Part shown: positions 1 through 9,719 of the stretch, piece after piece
How the letters are laid out: each line of letters starts with the position of its first letter
Position numbering within the stretch: the first letter of the stretch is position 1
Assembly: GCA_027483505.1 (NCBI GenBank)
Contig: JAIXUP010000040.1
Coordinates: forward strand, 1-64,000
DNA length: 64,000 nt
DNA from: Hyphomicrobiales bacterium
GTDB lineage: Bacteria; Pseudomonadota; Alphaproteobacteria; Rhizobiales; Beijerinckiaceae
Direction of reading: 5' to 3'
Made by a program: the position numbers and the translations under genes
The notes under the pieces: generated by a model
Told to the model about the DNA's origin: nothing
Database searches by the model: none
What the model saw: only the letters and a program-made list of their open reading frames with translations

Positions 1-132
1 GGCAACGGCTACATCAACGACTATCCCACCGGCCGCCTGCTGCGCGACGCCAAGCTCTACGAAATCGGCGCGGGCACCAGCGAGATCAGGCGCATGCTGA
101 TCGGACGGGAACTGTTCGAAAAAACGCGGTGA
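1..132 (+). CDS. acyl-CoA dehydrogenase, C-terminal fragment (gene starts before window)
   Basis: Frame 1 reads [43 protein letters not shown], the typical acyl-CoA dehydrogenase C-terminus. Confidence 0.9.
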   Translation, partial: GNGYINDYPTGRLLRDAKLYEIGAGTSEIRRMLIGRELFEKTR

Positions 133-138
133 CCATTT

Positions 139-645
139 GTGGACAAGCCAGATTACATCAGCGGAGATATCTTTGTACTAAATCCAAATCCGCAAACACT
201 AAAGGCTTGGGAGCCGTTTTGGGACTGCGTTTCAATTCTTCTTGAAATGCAAAACTCTGATTTTGTCGATGATGGCAATCAACTCCCTGAGTGGCGCACT
301 CATTGGATAACGGGTATTACGTTGTTAAGGGCTGTGGGCCATGTCTTAGTAAAAGTAGATGCCGCTCAATCAATATCGCATCGATCCGCAATCGGCCAGC
401 TGTGGTCAAACATGAGACGCGACCGTGAAAAATACGCGATATTTTGGGAGTTTATCAACAAGGAGCGAAATAATATTCTCAAGACATATCAATTCGGCGC
501 AAGATTTATGACTGTCGATGGAGAGTATAGAATTATCTACAGCGATGGCACTGATGCATTTCAAATATTCAGATGGGCTGTTTATTGGTGGCGTAAGGAG
601 TTGATACTCCTAGAAAACTCCCTGATATGCTCCACGCCATCCTGA
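139..645 (+). CDS. hypothetical protein, AT-rich ORF
   Basis: 168-aa ORF with GTG start, clearly more AT-rich than its neighbours; no family recognised. Confidence 0.6.
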   Translation: MDKPDYISGDIFVLNPNPQTLKAWEPFWDCVSILLEMQNSDFVDDGNQLPEWRTHWITGITLLRAVGHVLVKVDAAQSISHRSAIGQLWSNMRRDREKYAIFWEFINKERNNILKTYQFGARFMTVDGEYRIIYSDGTDAFQIFRWAVYWWRKELILLENSLICSTPS

Positions 646-1001
646 TCCTCCTCGGTTGCCAGCTCCTCGGCGAAGTGCTGGCGCGCGGGCTTGGCCTGCC
701 CGTCCCCGGCCCTGTCATCGGCATGGCGCTGCTGTTCGCGGCGCTTCAACTGCGCGCGCGGTTGACGCCGGAGGCGGCTGAGATCGGCACCCTCCCCTTG
801 GGCGCGGTCGCAGCGTTCCTGCTGGCGAACCTGTCGCTTCTGTTTGTCCCCGCAGGCACCGGCATCATCCGGCAGACGGCGGTGCTGACGGCCCATGGGC
901 CGGGGCTGGTCATCGCGCTGGTCGGCTCGACCGCCCTGACCCTGATCGTGACAGCGCTGGTGTTCGTCGCCGTGGCGCGCCGCACGGATCGGAAGCCATG
1001 A
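627..1001 (+). CDS. CidA/LrgA family holin-like membrane protein
   Basis: Small hydrophobic protein with LGxPVPGPVIGM motif; ATGA overlap with downstream LrgB. Confidence 0.85.
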   Translation: MLHAILILLGCQLLGEVLARGLGLPVPGPVIGMALLFAALQLRARLTPEAAEIGTLPLGAVAAFLLANLSLLFVPAGTGIIRQTAVLTAHGPGLVIALVGSTALTLIVTALVFVAVARRTDRKP

Positions 1002-1714
1002 CCGACCCTGCCCGCCTTTGGGTCTTTCTGGCCGCAAGCCCGCTGTTCTGGCTGACGGCGACACTTGCAGCCTATGCCGTGGCGGATTGGCTGTCGCAGC
1101 GCGCCGACCGCAACCCGTTGGTGAACCCGGTGCTCATCGCGGTGCTGCTGCTGGCGGCGCTGCTGACGCTCACACGCACGCCCTATGAAACCTATTTTGA
1201 AGGCGCGCAGTTCGTGCACTTCCTGCTCGGCCCTGCGACGGTTGCGCTGGCCGTGCCGCTGCATCGCAACTGGGCGACCGTTCGCAAGGCACTGGCGCCG
1301 ATCTTTGCCGCCCTGCTGGCCGGGGCGGCAACAGCGGTTGTCTCCGCTGTCGGCATCGCCTGGGCCTTTGGCGCCCCATTCGACGTGCTCGCCTCGCTGG
1401 CGCCGAAATCCGTGACAGCCGCGATCGCCATGGGCATCTCGCAGGAGATCGGCGGCAATCCGGCCCTCACCGCCACGCTGGTGATCAGCACCGGCGTTCT
1501 CGGCGCGATCATGGTGACGCCGCTGATGAACGCCATGGGCCTGACCGACTATCGCGCGCGCGGCTTTGCGGTCGGTGTTGCGTCACACGGCATCGGCACT
1601 GCCCGCGCCTTCCAGGTCGATCCGGTGGCCGGCACCTTCGCCGGCATCGCGCTCGGCCTCAACGGCTTGCTCACGGCGCTGATCGCGCCCGTGATCATCG
1701 GATGGATTCGTTAG
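998..1714 (+). CDS. LrgB family membrane protein
   Basis: PKSVTAAIAMGISQEIGG and SHGIGTARAF motifs typical of LrgB/YohK. Confidence 0.9.
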   Translation: MTDPARLWVFLAASPLFWLTATLAAYAVADWLSQRADRNPLVNPVLIAVLLLAALLTLTRTPYETYFEGAQFVHFLLGPATVALAVPLHRNWATVRKALAPIFAALLAGAATAVVSAVGIAWAFGAPFDVLASLAPKSVTAAIAMGISQEIGGNPALTATLVISTGVLGAIMVTPLMNAMGLTDYRARGFAVGVASHGIGTARAFQVDPVAGTFAGIALGLNGLLTALIAPVIIGWIR

Positions 1715-1881
1715 GCTTGCACGGCTTCACAGTGCGGCACGCAGTTTTTTCTTTGCGCCGATCCCCTTATGCCGCTGGCAAGTTGCGGGAGGCTGCGCTA
1801 TCTCCGCAACGCCAGTCGCCCCGCTGGCGTCCGGTGCGGTCGAAGCCACTGGAAAGTCTCCGGAATGGATAGCCGAACATC

Positions 1882-2460
1882 ATGCTCAAGCGAGCCTATG
1901 ACTGGGTTGTGTCCTATGCCAGCCACCCGCGCGCCGTCTGGGTGCTGTTCGCCGTCACCTTTCTCGAAAGCTCGGTCAGCCCGATCCCGCCGCTGCCGCT
2001 GCTGATCCCGATGTGCCTGGCCCGGCCGGATCGGGCCTGGTACTACGCCTTCGTCTGCTCGGTCGGCGCGCTGCTCGGCGGCTACATGGGCTACGCCATC
2101 GGCTACCTGCTCTACGAATCCGTCGGCCTGTGGGTGATGAACCTGTACGGCATGGCCGACGACGCCAAGAAGATGGTCAATGAATCGCAGCACATCTGGT
2201 TCTGGGTGCTGCTCACCAAGGGCCTGACGCCGATCCCCTTCAAGATTGTCACCATCATGTCGGGCTTCATCCACTTCGACCTGAAGCTGTTCACCATCGG
2301 CGCCTTTGTCTCCCGCATCACCTTCTTCATGATGTTCGCAGTGGCGCTCCGCTTCTACGGCGACAACATCCGCATCTTCATGGAGAAGCACCTGCCGCTG
2401 GCGACAGGCATCCTGCTGTTCTTCATCATCGGCGGCTTCCTGTTGCCGGCGCTGCTCTGA
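1882..2460 (+). CDS. YqaA/DedA-like (VTT domain) membrane protein
   Basis: Hydrophobic protein with FLESSVSPIPPLPLLIPM motif. Confidence 0.75.
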   Translation: MLKRAYDWVVSYASHPRAVWVLFAVTFLESSVSPIPPLPLLIPMCLARPDRAWYYAFVCSVGALLGGYMGYAIGYLLYESVGLWVMNLYGMADDAKKMVNESQHIWFWVLLTKGLTPIPFKIVTIMSGFIHFDLKLFTIGAFVSRITFFMMFAVALRFYGDNIRIFMEKHLPLATGILLFFIIGGFLLPALL

Positions 2461-2500
2461 GCCGGCGAAAGCGTTCAGCCAGGTCAGATCGATTTAGATT

Positions 2501-2518
2501 TGTGACATTTCGGTCACA
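2501..2518. promoter_or_regulatory. perfect inverted repeat TGTGAC-N6-GTCACA upstream of ilvD, possible regulator site
   Basis: Sequence read directly: tgtgacatttcggtcaca. Confidence 0.35.
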
Positions 2519-2770
2519 GGCTGGAATTGTTCCGGAACGGACATCCTGAGGCGCGATCACTGCCCCGATTGCGCCACAAAGCCAAAGCCTTTCTGCAGTT
2601 GTTAAACTGCTGATTTCCAGTCGCTTTGTCTCCCGAGGTTTGTCTTCGCGCCCTCTGTTCGGATCTGGATGCCGACGGCAGCTCTGATTGCCGGGAAGCA
2701 CCCGAACGTGGCAAACGGACAACAGCCGCAAAACGGCAACGGGTTGATGAATCGTCTGGAGGGGAAAACG

Positions 2771-4501
2771 ATGGACGCCAAGGTTTTTGACAAGTCGAAG
2801 CTGCCGAGCCGCCATGTCTCGGTTGGCCCGGCCCGCGCGCCGCACCGCTCCTACTATTACGCGATGGGCATGACCGCGAAGCAGATCGCGCAGCCGTTCG
2901 TCGGCGTCGCCAGTTGCTGGAACGAGGCCGCCCCCTGCAACATCGCGCTGATGCGTCAGGCCCAGGCCGTCAAGAAAGGCGTCTCCGCTGCCGGCGGCAC
3001 CCCGCGCGAGTTCTGCACCATCACCGTGACCGACGGCATCGCCATGGGCCACCAGGGCATGAAAGCGTCGCTGGCCTCGCGGGAGGTGATCGCCGACTCG
3101 GTCGAACTCACCATGCGCGGCCATTGCTACGACGCGCTTGTAGGCCTGGCCGGCTGCGACAAGTCACTGCCCGGCATGATGATGGCGATGGTCCGCCTGA
3201 ACGTGCCGTCGGTGTTCATCTATGGCGGCTCGATCCTGCCTGGCCGCTTCAAGGGCAAGCCCGTCACCGTGCAGGACGTGTTCGAGGCCGTCGGCAAGCA
3301 CTCGGTCGGCGCCATGTCGGACGAGGACCTCAAGGAACTCGAGGAAGCAGCCTGCCCGTCCGCCGGGTCCTGCGGCGCGCAGTTCACCGCCAACACCATG
3401 GCGACGGTCGCCGAAGCGATCGGCCTTGCGATGCCATATTCCTGTGGCGCGCCCGCCCCCTACGAGGTGCGCGACACCTTCTGCTACACCGCCGGCGAAC
3501 TGGTCATGGACCTCGTTGCCCGCCAGATCCGCCCGCGCGACATCGTCACGCTCAAGGCGCTGGAGAACGCGGCCACCGTGGTGGCGGCGTCCGGCGGCTC
3601 GACCAATGCGGCGCTGCACCTGCCGGCCATCGCGCATGAGTGCGGCATCAAGTTCGACCTGTTCGATGTCGCGGAAATCTTCAAGAAGACCCCCTACATC
3701 GCGGACCTCAAGCCTGGCGGAAAATATGTCGCCAAGGACATGTTCGAGGTCGGCGGCATTCCGCTCCTGATGAAGACGCTGCTCGACCACGGCTTCCTGC
3801 ATGGCGACTGCATGACCGTGACCGGCCGCACCATGGCCGAGAACATGGCCTCGGTGCAGTGGAACAGCGATCAGGACGTCGTCTATCCGGCGAACAAGCC
3901 CCTGACGAAGACCGGCGGCGTGGTCGGCCTCAAGGGCAACCTTGCGCCGGAGGGCGCGATCGTGAAGGTCGCCGGCATGCCCAAATCCAAGCAGAAGTTT
4001 TCGGGCCCGGCCCGCTGCTTCGACAACGAGGAACTGTGCTTCGAAGCGGTCAAGAACAAGCAGTACAAGGAAGGCGACGTGCTCGTCATCCGTTACGAAG
4101 GGCCGAAGGGCGGCCCCGGCATGCGCGAGATGCTGGCCACCACCGCCGCGCTCTATGGGCAGGGCATGGGCGACAAGGTCGCGCTGATCACCGACGGGCG
4201 TTTCTCGGGCGCGACCCGCGGCTTCTGCGTCGGCCATGTCGGACCGGAAGCCGCCGTCGGCGGGCCGATCGGGCTCATCCAGGATGGCGACATCATCGAT
4301 CTTGATGCGGTCAAGGGAACGCTCAAGGTTCGCCTTACGGCCGCCGAATTGCGGGCGCGTAAGAAGCTCTGGAAGCCGCGCGAAACGGAGTTCGCCTCCG
4401 GCGCCCTTTGGAAATACGCGCAGACCGTCGGCTCGGCCGTCGGCGGCGCCGTAACGCACCCCGGGGGGGCCTTCGAGAAGCATTGCTATGCGGATATCTG
4501 A
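2771..4501 (+). CDS. ilvD: dihydroxy-acid dehydratase / IlvD family
   Basis: GCDKSLPGMMMAM, PSAGSCGAQFTANTMA and TDGRFSGATRGFCVGHVGPEA motifs. Confidence 0.9.
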   Translation: MDAKVFDKSKLPSRHVSVGPARAPHRSYYYAMGMTAKQIAQPFVGVASCWNEAAPCNIALMRQAQAVKKGVSAAGGTPREFCTITVTDGIAMGHQGMKASLASREVIADSVELTMRGHCYDALVGLAGCDKSLPGMMMAMVRLNVPSVFIYGGSILPGRFKGKPVTVQDVFEAVGKHSVGAMSDEDLKELEEAACPSAGSCGAQFTANTMATVAEAIGLAMPYSCGAPAPYEVRDTFCYTAGELVMDLVARQIRPRDIVTLKALENAATVVAASGGSTNAALHLPAIAHECGIKFDLFDVAEIFKKTPYIADLKPGGKYVAKDMFEVGGIPLLMKTLLDHGFLHGDCMTVTGRTMAENMASVQWNSDQDVVYPANKPLTKTGGVVGLKGNLAPEGAIVKVAGMPKSKQKFSGPARCFDNEELCFEAVKNKQYKEGDVLVIRYEGPKGGPGMREMLATTAALYGQGMGDKVALITDGRFSGATRGFCVGHVGPEAAVGGPIGLIQDGDIIDLDAVKGTLKVRLTAAELRARKKLWKPRETEFASGALWKYAQTVGSAVGGAVTHPGGAFEKHCYADI

Positions 4502-5348
4502 CCTCACCGTTTCATTGTTGATCCTTGGCGCCATGGCGGGGCCTGCGCTGGCGCAGGACGCGGGCCGGACAGGCGTGGGGTCGCCGCCGCGCGCCGTGCT
4601 TGCGCCCTCGCCCGGCGCAGCGCAGCCCGTGCCGCTCGCGCCGTTCTCCTCGGCGCGCGACGCGCTCAGGGCCGGCGTCAAGGACTACAATGCGGGTGAC
4701 AAGCTTGGCGCGGCCCGTGCGCTTGAGTACGCCGCAGGTCAGGGCGACGCCCTGGCCTTGTGGAAGCTCGGCAGGATGCATTCCATCGGTGATGGCGTGC
4801 CGCATGACGATCTGAAAGCCTTCGAGTACTTCTCGAAGGTGGCCGATGAATATGCAGACGAAACGCCCGGCACGGCGAGCGCCCGCATCGTTGCCTCCGC
4901 CTTCGTGCAGCTCGGCCTTTACATGCGCGACGGCATCAAGGGCACCTATGTCAAGCCCAACGCGGCGAAGGCGGTGGAGCTGTTCCAGTATGCAGCGAGC
5001 TATTATGGCGACGCGGATGCGCAGTTTGAGCTGAGCCGTCTGCATCTGGAAGGGCGGGGCGTCGCCAGGGACCCCCGTCAGGCGGCGCGCTGGTTGAACC
5101 TGTCGGCCGAGAAAGGCCATATCCGCTCGCAGGCGCTGCTTGGCCAGCTCATGCTGGCCGGCGAATCCGGCATGCCGCGTCAGGCGGCCCGCGGACTGAT
5201 GTGGCTCACACTGGCGCGCGACAGCGCCGACCCTGTGGCGAACGCCGACATCATCGAAGCCCAGAAGAAGGCCTTCGAGGCTGCCAGCCAGGAAGACCGC
5301 GAGGCTGCGCTGATCTTCCTCAAGCGCCAGATGGAACGCCGGCGCTGA
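4488..5348 (+). CDS. exoR: Sel1/TPR repeat secreted protein, ExoR-like
   Basis: Signal peptide plus Sel1 repeats (KAFEYFSKVADEYADE, DPRQAARWLNLSAEKGHIRSQALLG); resembles rhizobial ExoR. Confidence 0.6.
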   Translation: MRISDLTVSLLILGAMAGPALAQDAGRTGVGSPPRAVLAPSPGAAQPVPLAPFSSARDALRAGVKDYNAGDKLGAARALEYAAGQGDALALWKLGRMHSIGDGVPHDDLKAFEYFSKVADEYADETPGTASARIVASAFVQLGLYMRDGIKGTYVKPNAAKAVELFQYAASYYGDADAQFELSRLHLEGRGVARDPRQAARWLNLSAEKGHIRSQALLGQLMLAGESGMPRQAARGLMWLTLARDSADPVANADIIEAQKKAFEAASQEDREAALIFLKRQMERRR

Positions 5349-5353
5349 GGCGC

Positions 5354-6136
5354 CTATTCCGCGAGCTCCACGCCGACCGGCACATGGTCCGAAGGCTTTT
5401 CCCAGGCCCGCGTGTGTTTGTGGATCACAGTGCTGACCAGACGGTCCGTCGCCTGCGGTGACAGCAGCAGGTGATCGATCCGGATGCCGTTGTTCTTCTG
5501 CCAAGCGCCGGCCTGATAATCCCAGAAGGTGTAAAGCTTGTCGGCCTCGGTGGTCGCGCGCACGGCCTCCGTCAGGCCAATGTTCAGCAGTTCGCGGAAC
5601 TTCGCCCGCGTCTGCGGCAGGAACAGCGCGTCATTGGCCCACACCGCCGGATCATGGCAGTCGCGCGGCTCGGGGATGACGTTGTAGTCGCCGGCCAACA
5701 CCAGCGGCTCCTCCAGTTTCATCAGGTCGCGTGCATGCCGGATCAGCCGGTCCATCCAGGCGACCTTGTAGGTGTACTTGTCGGTCCCGGTCGGATTGCC
5801 GTTGGGCAAATAGATCGAGGCGACGCGAACGGCGCCGGAGCCAAACGGCACCACGCCCTCCAGATAGCGCGCCTGCTCGTCCGAATCATCGCCGGGAAGG
5901 CCGCGCCGCACATCCTCCAGCCTGTGTTTTGACAGGATGGCCACGCCGTTGAAGGTCTTTTGTCCGAGCATCTCGACCTGATAGCCCGCAGCTTCGATCT
6001 CCAGCCGCGGAAAGCTGTCATCCTGCGTCTTGATCTCCTGCAGGCAAAGCACGTCGGGCTCATCTTCCTTGAGGAAGGCAAGGAGATGATCAAGCCGCTG
6101 GCGGATCGAATTGACGTTCCAGGTGGTGATGCGCAT
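5354..6136 (-). CDS. xthA: exodeoxyribonuclease III
   Basis: MRITTWNVNSIRQRLDHLLAFL, LQEIKTQD, GDYNVIPEPRD and SDHVPV motifs. Confidence 0.92.
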   Translation of the reverse strand: MRITTWNVNSIRQRLDHLLAFLKEDEPDVLCLQEIKTQDDSFPRLEIEAAGYQVEMLGQKTFNGVAILSKHRLEDVRRGLPGDDSDEQARYLEGVVPFGSGAVRVASIYLPNGNPTGTDKYTYKVAWMDRLIRHARDLMKLEEPLVLAGDYNVIPEPRDCHDPAVWANDALFLPQTRAKFRELLNIGLTEAVRATTEADKLYTFWDYQAGAWQKNNGIRIDHLLLSPQATDRLVSTVIHKHTRAWEKPSDHVPVGVELAE

Positions 6137-6214
6137 CAGGCTAATGAGCAGATGTGCTGCGGTTTCTCAAGGCGTTGTTGATCGACGGCCCCGCACCATC
6201 CACGCTTCGCCCCC

Positions 6215-8920
6215 TCACCCCAGCCGCTCGAGCGCGTCCCGGATTTTCACCTGCCGCGCCCTAGCCTCGGCGACGCGTTCGCGATTCTCCTCGATCACCT
6301 CTTCGGGCGCCTTGGCGACGAAATCCGGGTTGGAGAGCTTGCGCTCGACGCCGGCGATCTCGCCGTCAAGCTTGCCGAGTTCCTTGACGAGGCGTGTTTT
6401 CTCGGCGCCAAGGTCGATCAGGCCTGCGAGCGGCATGGCGATGGTCTCGCCGCGCACCACGATCTGGGCGGATTGCGGCGGCGCGGCGTCGGCGAAGCGG
6501 ATCGAGGATGCCCGCGCCTGACGGGCGATCATGGCGTCCCAGTTGCCGACGATGGCGCGCGTCGCGGGCTTCGCGCCGACGAGGACGAGTTCGACCTGCG
6601 CACCTCCTGCCACATTGACTTCGGTACGGACCGAGCGGATTTCAGAAATCAGATCGACCACGAAGCCGATCTCGGCCTCTGCTTCGGGATTTTCGAGTCC
6701 CGCCATATCCGGCCACGCGGCATGACACAGCAGGCTTGTCCGGGCCGGACCCGCCTCGCCCTTCACGGCCCAGAGCTCCTCGGTCATGAACGGCATGAAC
6801 GGGTGCAGTATCTTGGCGATGATGTCGATGACGTACGCCACCGTGGCGCGGGTCTCGTCCTTGGCGGCGCTATCACCCTCCGCCTGCAGCACGGGCTTGG
6901 ATAACTCCACATACCAGTCGCAGAACGTGCCCCAGACGAAACGGTAGGCCACATCCGCCGCATCGCTGAAGCGGAAGGCTTCGATGGCGGAGGCGACATC
7001 GCGAGCCGCTACAGCGGCCTCCGCGATCACCCATCTGTTGAGCGTCTCGCGCACGGCGCTGGGATTGAAATCGGCCACGCGCCCGCAGCCGTTCATCTCG
7101 GCAAAACGGGCTGCATTCCAGATCTTGGTCGCGAAGTTGCGGTAGCCCTCGACGCGGGCCATCGACAGCTTGATGTCGCGCCCGCCGCTGGTCATCGCGG
7201 CCAGCGTGAAGCGCATCGCGTCCGCGCCATACTGGTCGATGACGGTGAGCGGGTCGATGACGTTGCCCGTCGTCTTCGACATCTTCTTGCCCTTCTCGTC
7301 GCGGACGATCCCGTGCAGGATCACGTCGGCGAACGGGGCCTGACCCATGAACTCCTCGCCCATCATCATCATCCGCGCCACCCAGAAGAACAGGATGTCG
7401 GCCGCCGTGACGAGGGTGTTGGTCGGGTAGAATTTGTCTAGTTCAGGCGTTGTTTCAGGCCAGCCGAGCGTCGAGAACGGCCAAAGAGCGGACGAAAACC
7501 AGGTATCGAGGACGTCTTCGTCGCGGCGCAGCGCGACCGGTCCGCCATAGTGCCGCATCGCCGCAGCCTGAGCCGCCGCCTCGTCAAGTTCGACGAAATG
7601 GGTTCCATCCGGTCCATACCATGCCGGGATCTGGTGCCCCCACCACAATTGCCGCGAAACACACCACGGCTCGATGTTCTCCATCCAGTTGAAGAAGACC
7701 TTGTCCCGCTCGGGCGGATGCAGCTTGGTCCGGCCCTCACGGACGGCAGCCATGGCCTTCTCGGCCATCGGCTTCACGTCGACATACCATTGCTCCGTCA
7801 GCCAGGGCTCGATCACGACGCCGGAACGGTCGCCATGCGGCACGGAGTGCACATGCGGCTCGATCTTCGCCACGAGCCCCATGGCGTCAAGATCAGCCAC
7901 CAGGCGCTTGCGGCACTCGTAGCGATCAAGGCCGCGATACTGCTCCGGCATGTGCGGCTCGTCGACCATCTGCGCCGTCGCCGTGAACAGGTTGATCAGC
8001 GGAACCACATCCGAATGGCGCTTGTAGACTTCATAGTCGTTGAAATCATGGGCCGCAGTGATCTTCACGGCGCCAGTGCCCTTCTCGGGATCGGCATAGC
8101 TGTCGCCGATGATCGGCAGGCGGCGGTTGACCAGCGGCAGGATCGCGGTCTTGCCAATCATCCAGCCGATCTTGTCGTTGTCGGGGTGGACCGCGACTGC
8201 GCCATCGCCCAGCATCGTCTCGGGCCGCGTGGTCGCGATCGTGATGAACGTAGTCTCATCCTCCGGGTTGAAGGCGACGCCCTCAAGCGGATAGCGGAAG
8301 TACCACATATGCCCCTTGATCTCGCGCTGTTCGACCTCGAGGTCGGAGATCGCGGTGAGCAGCTTGGGGTCCCAGTTCACCAGCCGCCTTGCCTTGTAGA
8401 TCAAGCCCTTGCGGTGCAGTTCCACGAACACCTTGAGCACAGCCTCGCTGAGGCCGGGGTCCATGGTGAAGCGCTCGCGGCTCCAGTCGCAAGATGCGCC
8501 GAGCCGCTTGAGCTGGTTGACGATGGTGCCGCCGCTTTCTTCCTTCCAGGCCCAGACCTCCTTGAGGAAGGCTTCACGGCCCATACTGCGGCGGTCGGTG
8601 CGATTCTCGGCGGCCAGTTTGCGCTCCACCATCATCTGGGTCGCAATGCCGGCATGATCCGTGCCGGGCTGCCAGAGCACGTCCCGGCCCTTCATGCGCC
8701 AGTAGCGGCACAGCACATCCTGCAGCGTATTGTTGAGCGCGTGGCCGATGTGCAGCGAGCCCGTGACATTCGGCGGCGGGATGACGATGCAGTACGGCTC
8801 GGCGGTCTCGCGGCCCGGCCGCATGGCCGAAAATGCCTTGGCCTCGGACCAGCGCGACGCGATGCGCGCCTCGATCGCCGAGGGGTCGAACCTGTTGTCC
8901 ATCATGGGAGCGGACCTCAA
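6215..8920 (-). CDS. valS: valine--tRNA ligase
   Basis: PPPNVTGSLHIGHALNNTLQD and KMSKTTGNVIDP signatures, 901 aa. Confidence 0.97.
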   Translation of the reverse strand: MRSAPMMDNRFDPSAIEARIASRWSEAKAFSAMRPGRETAEPYCIVIPPPNVTGSLHIGHALNNTLQDVLCRYWRMKGRDVLWQPGTDHAGIATQMMVERKLAAENRTDRRSMGREAFLKEVWAWKEESGGTIVNQLKRLGASCDWSRERFTMDPGLSEAVLKVFVELHRKGLIYKARRLVNWDPKLLTAISDLEVEQREIKGHMWYFRYPLEGVAFNPEDETTFITIATTRPETMLGDGAVAVHPDNDKIGWMIGKTAILPLVNRRLPIIGDSYADPEKGTGAVKITAAHDFNDYEVYKRHSDVVPLINLFTATAQMVDEPHMPEQYRGLDRYECRKRLVADLDAMGLVAKIEPHVHSVPHGDRSGVVIEPWLTEQWYVDVKPMAEKAMAAVREGRTKLHPPERDKVFFNWMENIEPWCVSRQLWWGHQIPAWYGPDGTHFVELDEAAAQAAAMRHYGGPVALRRDEDVLDTWFSSALWPFSTLGWPETTPELDKFYPTNTLVTAADILFFWVARMMMMGEEFMGQAPFADVILHGIVRDEKGKKMSKTTGNVIDPLTVIDQYGADAMRFTLAAMTSGGRDIKLSMARVEGYRNFATKIWNAARFAEMNGCGRVADFNPSAVRETLNRWVIAEAAVAARDVASAIEAFRFSDAADVAYRFVWGTFCDWYVELSKPVLQAEGDSAAKDETRATVAYVIDIIAKILHPFMPFMTEELWAVKGEAGPARTSLLCHAAWPDMAGLENPEAEAEIGFVVDLISEIRSVRTEVNVAGGAQVELVLVGAKPATRAIVGNWDAMIARQARASSIRFADAAPPQSAQIVVRGETIAMPLAGLIDLGAEKTRLVKELGKLDGEIAGVERKLSNPDFVAKAPEEVIEENRERVAEARARQVKIRDALERLG

Positions 8921-8947
8921 AACAAAGCCGGGCAGAGCATGCCCGGC
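8920..8947 (-). terminator. Rho-independent terminator downstream of popZ-like gene
   Basis: Stem GCCGGGCA/TGCCCGGC followed on the minus strand by TTTGTTTT. Confidence 0.7.
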
Positions 8948-9027
8948 TGCAAATCACGAAAACCGATGCTGGCTGTCTAAAAGCCGAACATGAGCCGGTT
9001 CGTCAACGCTGTTTGTCGCCGGCCGCG

Positions 9028-9591
9028 TCAGCGCCCGCCGCGCGCCACGCGCTCGATCTCGGCCTTGACCAGACGCTCGACGATGGACGGCAGGTTGTCA
9101 TCCAGCCAGCCCTTGAGCATCGGCTTCATCATGTCCTTGACCAGATCCTCGAGCGTCCGCGCGTTTCCGGTCAGCAGGGTGTTTGACAGCGACGAGAACG
9201 CGCCGGCGATGGATGCGCTTGTCGCGGCGGACATCAGGGCCGTGTCCTCGATCGCGGGAACCGGCGCTGCTGCCACCGGAGGAGGAGGAGGCGCAACAGG
9301 AGCGGGAGGCGGCGCAGGCGGGGGCGCGGGTGGCTCCGGCTCAGGCTCAGGCTCAAGAAACAGCAGGTCGACATCATCCTGCCCCTGTGGCTCGGGTTCA
9401 GGCTCGACCTGGGCGGGAGGCGGCGGAGCCGGCTTGGCTTCGATGGCCAAATCAAGCACGACCGGCGGAGCCGGCGCGTTCGCCGGCTCGGGCGTTGCGA
9501 GCGCGGCCTGTTGATCATCGGCAATGATGCGCCGGATCGAGGCCAGAATCTCCTCCATGGAGGGTTCACTGCTTTTCGAAAGAGCGTTCAT
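9028..9591 (-). CDS. popZ: DUF2497/PopZ-like polar organizing protein
   Basis: N-terminal SMEEILASIRRIIADD, Pro/Glu-rich linker, C-terminal LVKDMMKPMLKGWLDDNLPSIVERLVKAEIERVA. Confidence 0.8.
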   Translation of the reverse strand: MNALSKSSEPSMEEILASIRRIIADDQQAALATPEPANAPAPPVVLDLAIEAKPAPPPPAQVEPEPEPQGQDDVDLLFLEPEPEPEPPAPPPAPPPAPVAPPPPPVAAAPVPAIEDTALMSAATSASIAGAFSSLSNTLLTGNARTLEDLVKDMMKPMLKGWLDDNLPSIVERLVKAEIERVARGGR

Positions 9592-9719
9592 ACTCAACCC
9601 AGTGTGCCGCACCGGAGCGAACCCGGACGGAATCGCTCACATATGTTGGTTGTAGTGGACTTCTGGTTGTCTTCCCAGCCGGTTGCGTCGCCGGTTCACA
9701 GGATTTTCACGCCTGTGTC

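Noticed and set aside
3164-4681. 505-aa minus-strand ORF
   Set aside because: Antisense shadow of ilvD
7550-8980. 476-aa plus-strand ORF
   Set aside because: Antisense shadow of valS
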